Positions 17,297 to 23,335 of a stretch of 34,895 nucleotides of DNA are shown one piece after another. The notes beneath the pieces were generated by a model, which ran no database searches, was not told the origin of the DNA, and saw nothing but the letters and a program-made list of their open reading frames with translations. Source of the stretch: Planctomyces sp. (lineage in GTDB: Bacteria; Planctomycetota; Planctomycetia; Planctomycetales; Planctomycetaceae); assembly GCA_005798445.1 (NCBI GenBank), contig SYJG01000342.1, positions 1 through 34,895 on the forward strand. Direction: 5' to 3'. The position numbers and the translations under genes were made by a program. Position 1 is the stretch's first letter. Each line of letters starts with the position of its first letter.

Positions 17297-17444
17297 GGCG
17301 AGTCGATGAACAAGTCACGGTGTTGAATGTGTCTGCCGGCATCACTGGCCGGCGGTTATCTTTCGTCACCTTTTGCCACGGGGCGGGCGGCGCGGTGTGA
17401 TGCCCGCGCCCCCGCTTCGTGGTGCATCACCAAAGGGGAACACG

Positions 17445-20400
17445 ATGGCATCGCTCTTTCGGCCGATCATCACTCGATTCGTGGACGCGAACGGCAACCG
17501 GGTTCGCAAGGGGACACCGGGAGCGATTCGCAAACGCGAACGCTCAGACACGTTTTGGGGCAAGTATCGAGTCGGCAAGGGGCGTCCCGTTGCTCGTGTC
17601 GCGTTGTGCGATGACCGCGAAACCGCCGAGTCGATGTTGGCGGACTTGGTGAAACGTGCTCGCCGTGAACTGTCCGGGGACGTCGATCCGTTTGAAGCAT
17701 CGCGCAAGAGGCCGCTCGCCGAACACTTGGCCGACTTCCGGGCCTTTCTGGAGTCCAAGGGGAACACGGCTGACCATGTCGCTCTGAGCGGCAACCGCAT
17801 TCAAGCGGCATTCGATGGCTGCGGATTCAAACGGCTGGCCGATTTGAATGCCGGGCGCGTCGCCGGTTGGCTGTCCGATCGACGAAAGCCAAAATGTGAC
17901 AAAGGGGGCAAGGTCGTTCCCGGTCTGAGCGTCGCCAGTAGCAATCATCACCTGACGGCAGTGAAGGCGTTCGGCGGCTGGCTCGTGAAGGATCGACGCT
18001 CACCGGAGAACCCATTCGCTCACTTGTCGCGATTGAACGCCCGCGTCGATGTCCGACACGAACGCCGCGCCCTGTCGATGGATGAACTGCGGCGACTGAT
18101 TGACGCGGCCAAAGCCGGCAAGGGGTTTCGAGACCTGTCGGGACGTTCGCGGGCGATGCTCTACCTCATGGCGACGTTCACGGGCTTGCGGGCGTCCGAA
18201 CTGGCCAGCTTGACCGAGCAGAGTTTCAACCTGTCTGCCGATCCGCCAAACGTCACGTTGGAGGCTGCCTACAGCAAACATCGCCGGGAAGATGTTGTAC
18301 CGCTTCATCCCGCGTTAGCGGCAGAAATCGCCGGTTGGTTCGACGAACTGCGTGGCAATCGAACCACTCTCCGATTGACCGACGCATCGGCCAAGCTGGC
18401 GGCACGATCCTCGACGGCCGATCGGTTGTGGCCGGGAACTTGGGTGACAGCGGCGGCGAGCATGATCCGACGTGACCTGGACGCGGCCGGCATTCCCTAT
18501 GTCACAGACGCAGGCTGCGCGGACTTTCACTCGCTCCGTCACACATTCATCAGCAACTTGGTCAAAAGCGGAGTTCATCCCAAAGTGGCGAAAGAACTCG
18601 CCCGGCATTCCACCATCACGTTGACGATGGACCGATACGCTCACGTCGGTTTGCTCGACATGAACTCGGCATTGGCATCACTTCCAGAGTTGCCATCCGC
18701 TCCCATCGAACAACGGGCCATCGCAACGGGTACGCTGGGAAACACCGACCACGTTTTGGTTGTACCAATGGTTGTACCCGCTCCATCGAAACTCGCCGTT
18801 TCTCACGGTGAATCATGTTCACTCAGGGGTGACTGGTACGAGTCGGCATCAAAAACCGAAAGCCCTCAATTCCTGCGAAGGAATGAGGGCTTTTGCGATT
18901 CGATGAAACTCATTGACTCAAAGGGGCCGGTGGGAGTTGAACCCACGCGTGACGGATTTGCAATCCGTTGCCTTAGCCACTTGGCTACGGCCCCAAAGCG
19001 GGCGGACTTTAGTTGTGGGTTTTCTGAGGGTCAAGGCGTGTTCCGAGACAACAACCGCGTTGCAAATTGCAAAATAAAAATTGCAAATTGCAAATTGACG
19101 AGCGGCGATGGAAAGTCTCCCTTCAAGCCGTTTGGTCAACTCTGGAAGACAACTCTTATGCCCCGCGACTTCAACACCGAAAGCCTCTCACACGATCCGA
19201 TTCACGGCTACATTCCATTCGTCTCGAAGGACGGGATGCCGGACGGCGAGGTCTCGGAACAGGAGCTGATCGATCATCCGTGGGTGCAGCGGATGCGGCA
19301 CATCCACCAACTGCAAACGGCTTGGTGGGTGTTTCCGTCGGCTGAACACATGCGGTTTCAGCACATCTTGGGAGCGATGCACCTGTCGTCGATCGCCATC
19401 GAACGTTGGTACGAATCGCTGGTCGCGTCCGGCTCGAACGTGCCGTCGCGAGCATACGTCGAGAGCCTCGTCCGGTTGGCCGCGCTGCTGCACGACATCG
19501 GACATGGACCGTTCGGACACTTCTTCGACGATCATTTCCTCGACCAGTTCGGACTGACTCACGAGGTCATTGGCTCGGCGATCATCCAACAGGAACTGGG
19601 CGATCTGATTCGCCGAGTGCGACGCAATCCGAACGGCAAGCTCGGCCCGCTGGAGGAACTGGACCCCAGCCAGGTCGCGTGGCTGATCCGCCGGCCGACG
19701 GGCAAGCCTCAAGACGAACACGGCCATCCCGCGTGGCTCAAGAAGCTGCGGTCGCTCTTCAGCGGCATCTACACCGTGGACAACATGGATTTCGTGCTTC
19801 GCGACGCGTACATGTCGGGCTACAACACAAAGGCGTTCGATCTGTCGCGGATGCTGCACTACAGCTTTTTCTCGGCGGAAGGGCTGACGATTCATGCTCG
19901 TGGGCTACCGACGCTCATCAATTTCATCGAAACGCGAGCCAACTTGTTTCGGACGATCTATTTTCATCGGACGGTGCGAGCCATCGACCTCGCGCTGGAA
20001 GAGCTCTTCGGCCCGACGATGCTGCGGCTGTTTGGCGGCTCGGATGGTCAGCCGATGAATCCGCTGGAACACCTCGACGAATACCGCCGGTTGACCGAAT
20101 CGACGTTCCTGGTCGATGTGCAGCGCTGGTCGCGGAGTTCCGACCAGGATTTGAAATCGCTGGGCGAGCAGTGGGACGCCCTGCTCTCTCGCCAGGTGAC
20201 TTGGAAGATGGCCTGCGAGCGGACCTTCAACTTCCACGCCGGCCAAGCCGAGCGGACGTCGATTTTTTCGGAGCCGGATTTGGTCGAGAAACGCATCCGA
20301 GCCACGCTTCCGGAGAACTTGAGAGAGATTGAACTGCGGATCGACGTGGCTCGGCATTATCACCGTCCCAGCGGCAGACTCCCCGCAGGCGGACAGAATT

Positions 20401-20582
20401 TTCTGCTCGATCCGGCGGGTGGTACGCCGCGCGAACTGCACGACGATGAACTCTTTCAGTCATTGCCGACGAGCTTCTCGATCTTTCGCGTTTACTCGAA
20501 GGATCATCGCCACGACGCGGCGTTGTACGCGGCCGTGAACTCGGTCTTGGGCGCGGTCGCGGATTCGAAGACGAACATGTAA
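17445..20582 (+). CDS. Tyrosine integrase; reading frame runs through attR and antisense tRNA-Cys into the HD gene
   Basis: The integrase proper covers about residues 1-430. It has an N-terminal arm-binding-like region, a SAM-like core-binding domain (LAEHLADFRAFLESKGNT to AFGGWLVKD) and a full catalytic domain with Arg249 (GLRASE), the Lys of SKHRREDVVPLH, His362-x-x-Arg365 (HSLRHT), His388 (ARHST) and nucleophile Tyr398 (DRYAHV). It inserts and excises the element at tRNA-Cys. ATG 17445 follows AAAGGGG. There is no stop at the end of the integrase: the frame passes a VVPMVVP arm repeat, a terminator hairpin, the att core (from codon 493) and the antisense of tRNA-Cys, and joins the HD-protein frame, ending at 20582. 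The downstream part is separately encoded from 19158. In the excised circle the frame would end at 12263 instead (598 aa). Whether the 1045-aa fusion is made is unknown. Confidence 0.85.
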   Translation: MASLFRPIITRFVDANGNRVRKGTPGAIRKRERSDTFWGKYRVGKGRPVARVALCDDRETAESMLADLVKRARRELSGDVDPFEASRKRPLAEHLADFRAFLESKGNTADHVALSGNRIQAAFDGCGFKRLADLNAGRVAGWLSDRRKPKCDKGGKVVPGLSVASSNHHLTAVKAFGGWLVKDRRSPENPFAHLSRLNARVDVRHERRALSMDELRRLIDAAKAGKGFRDLSGRSRAMLYLMATFTGLRASELASLTEQSFNLSADPPNVTLEAAYSKHRREDVVPLHPALAAEIAGWFDELRGNRTTLRLTDASAKLAARSSTADRLWPGTWVTAAASMIRRDLDAAGIPYVTDAGCADFHSLRHTFISNLVKSGVHPKVAKELARHSTITLTMDRYAHVGLLDMNSALASLPELPSAPIEQRAIATGTLGNTDHVLVVPMVVPAPSKLAVSHGESCSLRGDWYESASKTESPQFLRRNEGFCDSMKLIDSKGPVGVEPTRDGFAIRCLSHLATAPKRADFSCGFSEGQGVFRDNNRVANCKIKIANCKLTSGDGKSPFKPFGQLWKTTLMPRDFNTESLSHDPIHGYIPFVSKDGMPDGEVSEQELIDHPWVQRMRHIHQLQTAWWVFPSAEHMRFQHILGAMHLSSIAIERWYESLVASGSNVPSRAYVESLVRLAALLHDIGHGPFGHFFDDHFLDQFGLTHEVIGSAIIQQELGDLIRRVRRNPNGKLGPLEELDPSQVAWLIRRPTGKPQDEHGHPAWLKKLRSLFSGIYTVDNMDFVLRDAYMSGYNTKAFDLSRMLHYSFFSAEGLTIHARGLPTLINFIETRANLFRTIYFHRTVRAIDLALEELFGPTMLRLFGGSDGQPMNPLEHLDEYRRLTESTFLVDVQRWSRSSDQDLKSLGEQWDALLSRQVTWKMACERTFNFHAGQAERTSIFSEPDLVEKRIRATLPENLREIELRIDVARHYHRPSGRLPAGGQNFLLDPAGGTPRELHDDELFQSLPTSFSIFRVYSKDHRHDAALYAAVNSVLGAVADSKTNM
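18757..18783 (+). repeat. Putative integrase arm-type site, right copy
   Basis: The 27 bp are identical to 12046-12072, with doubled GGTTGTACC. They lie 136 bp from the right core repeat, within the integrase frame, and encode VVPMVVPA in the same phase as the left copy. Confidence 0.65.
18851..18894 (-). terminator. Terminator for tRNA-Cys carried by the element
   Basis: The stem AAAGCCCTCA+TTCCT (18859-18874, one bulged A) pairs with AGGAA+TGAGGGCTTT (18879-18893) around a GCGA loop; TTTTT follows on minus and TTTT on plus. It lies just beyond the 3' end of tRNA-Cys and inside the integrase frame. The element thus supplies a terminator in place of the host one displaced to 11847-11879. Confidence 0.85.
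18920..18967 (-). repeat. attR: 48-bp core repeat within tRNA-Cys
   Basis: Identical to 11942-11989. It covers the tRNA 3' side from the anticodon loop to three bases beyond the acceptor stem, and it regenerates a functional tRNA after insertion. Confidence 0.92.
18922..18994 (-). tRNA. tRNA-Cys (GCA)
   Basis: The minus strand folds into a full cloverleaf: acceptor GGGGCCG/CGGCCCC, D-arm GCCAAGTGGCTAAGGC, anticodon stem ACGGA/TCCGT with loop TTGCAAA (anticodon GCA), and T-arm GTGGGTTCAACTCCCAC. The base after the acceptor stem is T (U73), the discriminator used by cysteinyl-tRNA synthetase. CCA is not encoded. The gene is the integration target of the element. Confidence 0.96.
19006..19034 (-). 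promoter_or_regulatory. Probable sigma70-type promoter of tRNA-Cys
   Basis: On minus, TTGACC (19029-19034) and TAAAGT (19006-19011) are separated by exactly 17 bp. The tRNA begins 11 bp after the -10 box. Confidence 0.55.
19060..19101 (+). repeat. Heptamer repeats TTGCAAA upstream of the HD gene
   Basis: Six contiguous heptamers: TTGCAAA twice, ATAAAAA, TTGCAAA twice, TTGACGA. They form an A/T-rich patch between the tRNA promoter and the HD-protein start. Similar low-complexity repeats are scattered between genes in planctomycetes (from memory). Confidence 0.75.
19158..20582 (+). CDS. HD-domain phosphohydrolase, SAMHD1/dNTPase-like
   Basis: The 474-aa protein has the metal-binding HD signature of dNTP triphosphohydrolases: PIHGYI near the N-terminus, His69 (FQHILGAMH), His112-Asp113 (LLHDIGHGPFGH) and a later Asp in VDNMDFVLRDAYMSG. 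Relatives hydrolyse dNTPs or nucleotide monophosphates in the cytoplasm. The start at ATG 19158 (MPRDFNTESLSHDPIHGY) fits the family, and upstream codons in the same frame are antisense tRNA and repeats. It is host sequence just outside the element. Because the frame is continuous with the integrase, pipelines may annotate one fused protein. Confidence 0.85.
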   Translation: MPRDFNTESLSHDPIHGYIPFVSKDGMPDGEVSEQELIDHPWVQRMRHIHQLQTAWWVFPSAEHMRFQHILGAMHLSSIAIERWYESLVASGSNVPSRAYVESLVRLAALLHDIGHGPFGHFFDDHFLDQFGLTHEVIGSAIIQQELGDLIRRVRRNPNGKLGPLEELDPSQVAWLIRRPTGKPQDEHGHPAWLKKLRSLFSGIYTVDNMDFVLRDAYMSGYNTKAFDLSRMLHYSFFSAEGLTIHARGLPTLINFIETRANLFRTIYFHRTVRAIDLALEELFGPTMLRLFGGSDGQPMNPLEHLDEYRRLTESTFLVDVQRWSRSSDQDLKSLGEQWDALLSRQVTWKMACERTFNFHAGQAERTSIFSEPDLVEKRIRATLPENLREIELRIDVARHYHRPSGRLPAGGQNFLLDPAGGTPRELHDDELFQSLPTSFSIFRVYSKDHRHDAALYAAVNSVLGAVADSKTNM

Positions 20583-20817
20583 GGCCGGTTTCGGGTTCAG
20601 CAAATCAGCCGGAACGCGCTAGCGTCCGGTTCGAACCGGGGCTAGCGTCCAGCGGCGGATTGAGTCAACCTGAATTCTTCGCTGTGACGGAGCACGAGGT
20701 TGTCTTTCAATTCTTCGCCGCAGTGATTCTTCGCCGCAGTGTTGTTGAGACGAATCCAACTCGCGGATAATCCGCTCAAGTTGAGGCGTTGGCCGACGAA
20801 CCAGTGTCGAGGATCGA
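20583..20817. other. Intergenic region with small repeats
   Basis: It holds two copies of GCTAGCGTCC (near 20618 and 20641), of a type scattered in planctomycete intergenic DNA, and a perfect 16-bp tandem duplication (ATTCTTCGCCGCAGTG, 20710-20725 and 20726-20741). No gene is supported. Confidence 0.6.
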
Positions 20818-21414
20818 ATGAAGCTTCAAGCCTGTCACTGCTGCGGACAGATTCACGAACTGCCGGAACTTCATTCGGGGGATTCGGCGGTTTGCACTCG
20901 CTGTCAGACGGTGTTCGGCGACGGCTCGCAGGGTCGGCGAGCGGCGAGTCGCACGGCGGCTCTCGCGGTCGCGGCGTTTGTGCTCTACTGGCCGGCAGTG
21001 TTGCTGCCAATTGTCGAGATTGAACGCCTGGGTCATCGGCACGCTGCGAGTCTGCTGATCGGGACGCTCGATTTGTTTCGGCATGGGAGCTGGTTTGTCG
21101 GAATCGTCGTTCTGGTGTTTTCGATTGTGTTTCCGGTGACGAAGCTGGTGCTGCTGTTGGAGCTCTGCCTACTGAAGCTGCTGCATCGGCGGCACAAGGC
21201 ATCGACGTATCGGCTGACGGAACAGCTTGGCCGCTGGAGCATGTTGGATGTGCTGCTGTTGGCGTTTCTGGTGATGCTTGTGAAACTCGGCAGCTTGGTC
21301 GAGTTCCACTTCGGCCCGGCGGTGGTTGCCTTCGTCGCCTGCGTCGTGCTGAGCATGTCGGCGTCAATCTGCTTCGATCCACATGCCATCTGGGAAGAGG
21401 AAGTTTCCGCATGA
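20818..21414 (+). CDS. pqiA: Paraquat-inducible protein A (PqiA), single-domain form
   Basis: The 198-aa inner-membrane protein starts with a zinc-ribbon (C-x-x-C ... C-x-x-C: CHCC, CTRC), followed by four transmembrane segments (about residues 45-65, 90-115, 140-160, 165-185). It contains the family signatures PAVLLPIVEIERLG, LLIGTLDLFRHG, FPVTKLVLLLELC and RWSMLDVLLLAFLVMLVKLGSLVEFHFGPA. Enteric PqiA is about twice as long with two such units; this is one unit. PqiA works with the MCE protein PqiB in lipid traffic between membranes. Here pqiB follows with an ATGA overlap. GAGGA lies 5 bp before the start. Confidence 0.9.
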   Translation: MKLQACHCCGQIHELPELHSGDSAVCTRCQTVFGDGSQGRRAASRTAALAVAAFVLYWPAVLLPIVEIERLGHRHAASLLIGTLDLFRHGSWFVGIVVLVFSIVFPVTKLVLLLELCLLKLLHRRHKASTYRLTEQLGRWSMLDVLLLAFLVMLVKLGSLVEFHFGPAVVAFVACVVLSMSASICFDPHAIWEEEVSA

Positions 21415-23210
21415 GCACACCTTCGCCGATTCCGCCATCACTCGTGACGTTTCCTACGGCGGTCGTCGTGCCAACACGAACGGCTCGGTCCACAACGCGG
21501 TTGTGGTGGGTGACGCTGGGTGCTGTGCTCGGAGCGATCGCACTGGTCGTGATGTCGCTCAAGTCGCACGGACTGACGATCACGATTCGATTTGCCGAGG
21601 GGCACGGACTCAAGGCGGGAGACGTGTTGCGGTTTCGAGGGATCGCGATCGGAGAAGTCAGCGAGGTGGTGCTGACTCCAGATCTGGGCCGAGTCGCGGT
21701 CAAAGTGCAGTTGGAGCCGAAAGCCGCCCACGTCGCGCGGCGCGGCAGCCAGTTCTGGGTCGAGCGTCCGCGAATCAGCCTGTCACGCGTCAGTGGACTG
21801 GAGACGGTCGTTGGCGCTAAGTTCCTCAGCGTGATTCCGGGGCCAAGCGATGGACCGGCCGTCATCGAATTCGACGGAACGGAATCGCCGCCGACGCTCA
21901 ACGAACCGGAGTCAGTCGAGATCACGATTCGCTTCCGAGAAGGATATGGCCTGCAAGTCGGTGATCCGCTGCGGCATCGAGGCATCGCGGTCGGCGAGGT
22001 CACATCGGTTGATTTGAATCATGAATTCACCGCTGTGGCTGTGCGTGTGCGGTTGGTCGGCGAGGCGCATCATCTGGCTCGCGAGGGATCGCAGTTCTGG
22101 GTCGAGCGTCCGCGTTTGAGCGTCGCGGAGGTGCGCGGTTTAGACACGCTCGTCGGTGGCCGATACCTCGCCGTGTCGCCAGGTCCCGACGACGCGAACA
22201 CACGCACCGAATTCGAGGGACTGGATCTGGCTCCTGCCAGCGAGGTGCCGGTTGGAGCGTTGGAAATTGTGCTGCACGCACCGCAGCGTTGGGGCGTCGA
22301 TCGCGGCGTGCCGGTGACGTATCGCGGTCTGCGAGTCGGCCAAGTCTTGTCCGTTGGCTTGTCGTCGGACGGGACGAGTCTCGAAGCCCGCGCGTTCGTC
22401 GAGTCGCGCTATCGGTCGCTCGTGCGGCAGAACAGCGTCTTCTGGAGCGCCAGCGGAGTCGATGTGAGCGTCGGCTTCAGCGGGTTCCAGTTCACGGCGG
22501 ACACACTGAGTTCGATCGCTCAGGGCGGAGTTGCGTTTGCCACGCCAGCCGAGCCTGGACCCGCGGCGAATACCGGGCAACGATTTTTGTATGTGAAGAC
22601 GCCGCAGGAAGAATGGCTCACCTGGCAACCACGCATCGCCGCGACGGATGCCGCGCTGCCGAACGATGCACAGCTTCCGGTGCCGCAGCGCGCGGTGGCT
22701 CGTTGGGAGGAACGCTCGTTCGGATTTCGGCGCGACCGCGAACGTGCCGGATGGTTGTTGCTGTTGAGCAACGGGAATTTGCTCGGCCCAGCCGATGTGC
22801 TGCTGCCGACCGAGAGCGCGCTTGGTCCGATCGTCTTGGAGATCGCCGGGCAAGAGTTGCCGCTGACGGCCGATCGCACGCAACGACTCGGTTCGTTGGC
22901 GACCTTTCGTCCCAAAGACTTCAAAGCCGAGGGAGTGACCGTTTGGAAGGTGGCAAGTGTTCGGAGCGACGTCAGCGATCCCGAAGATTGTCTAGCCGTG
23001 ACCGACTCACAGTCGCAACCGGTTCCGATCGCCGCCAGTAGCCTGCAAGCTCGCGACGGTGTTGGGGAGGTTCGCAGCGCGACGGGCCTGACGGCAGCAC
23101 ATCACGGCGCAGCAGTGATCTCGGTCAAAGATGGCCGCTTGATCGGCCAGTTACTGTTCGATCGCGGCAAGGCGTCGATCGCGACGATTCAAGACCTTGG
23201 AGTGCGATGA
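21411..23210 (+). CDS. pqiB: PqiB-type MCE protein with an extra C-terminal domain
   Basis: The 599-aa protein has one N-terminal transmembrane helix (about residues 30-50) and three MCE/MlaD domains (about 52-150, 168-270, 285-390), each with the pattern GLKAGDVLRFRGIAIGEV (GLQVGDPLRHRGIAVGEV in domain 2, GVPVTYRGLRVGQV in domain 3). MCE proteins of this kind form stacked rings or tubes that carry lipids across the periplasm. Instead of ending after the third domain, it continues for about 190 residues (from about 410) in a domain I do not recognise. Translation is coupled to pqiA. No pqiC follows; the next gene converges. Confidence 0.9.
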   Translation: MSTPSPIPPSLVTFPTAVVVPTRTARSTTRLWWVTLGAVLGAIALVVMSLKSHGLTITIRFAEGHGLKAGDVLRFRGIAIGEVSEVVLTPDLGRVAVKVQLEPKAAHVARRGSQFWVERPRISLSRVSGLETVVGAKFLSVIPGPSDGPAVIEFDGTESPPTLNEPESVEITIRFREGYGLQVGDPLRHRGIAVGEVTSVDLNHEFTAVAVRVRLVGEAHHLAREGSQFWVERPRLSVAEVRGLDTLVGGRYLAVSPGPDDANTRTEFEGLDLAPASEVPVGALEIVLHAPQRWGVDRGVPVTYRGLRVGQVLSVGLSSDGTSLEARAFVESRYRSLVRQNSVFWSASGVDVSVGFSGFQFTADTLSSIAQGGVAFATPAEPGPAANTGQRFLYVKTPQEEWLTWQPRIAATDAALPNDAQLPVPQRAVARWEERSFGFRRDRERAGWLLLLSNGNLLGPADVLLPTESALGPIVLEIAGQELPLTADRTQRLGSLATFRPKDFKAEGVTVWKVASVRSDVSDPEDCLAVTDSQSQPVPIAASSLQARDGVGEVRSATGLTAAHHGAAVISVKDGRLIGQLLFDRGKASIATIQDLGVR

Positions 23211-23298
23211 CCAAAGTCATCGCTTTCCAAAACGTGTCGCTGGTAAGGACACGCCACATTCTCAATTTGAAGACGATCAGTGAAACCGGAGCGTATTG

Positions 23299-23322
23299 AA
23301 AAGCGGTGACTTGGGTCACCGC
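23299..23322 (-). terminator. Hairpin between pqiB and the S41 protease
   Basis: GCGGTGAC (23303-23310) pairs with GTCACCGC (23315-23322), with a short loop and TTTT on minus. It follows the protease stop codon at 23336. The GCGGTGAC...GTCACCGC motif is also a common planctomycete intergenic repeat (from memory). Confidence 0.55.
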
Positions 23323-23335
23323 ACTCCAAAGTTGC

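Larger units (their letters stand above)
11942..18967 (+). mobile_element. Integrative element in tRNA-Cys, about 7.0 kb
   Basis: The element is bounded by 48-bp perfect direct repeats (11942-11989 and 18920-18967) that correspond to the 3' part of tRNA-Cys from the anticodon loop onward. The right repeat is part of an intact tRNA-Cys; the left is the displaced fragment. The cargo, all on plus, is a membrane-anchored protein, a 360-aa unknown, three small genes, a helicase-like ATPase and a tyrosine integrase. No relaxase, capsid or terminase gene is visible, so it is a small genomic island, mobilisable or satellite-like element rather than a full phage or conjugative element. The helicase suggests it may replicate when excised. 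The integrase is complete, so it could still be mobile. Confidence 0.88.

Noticed and set aside
20642-22003. 453-codon open frame on minus
   Set aside because: It is antisense to pqiA and pqiB, which have clear domains; the product is Ser/Pro/Arg-rich without domains.
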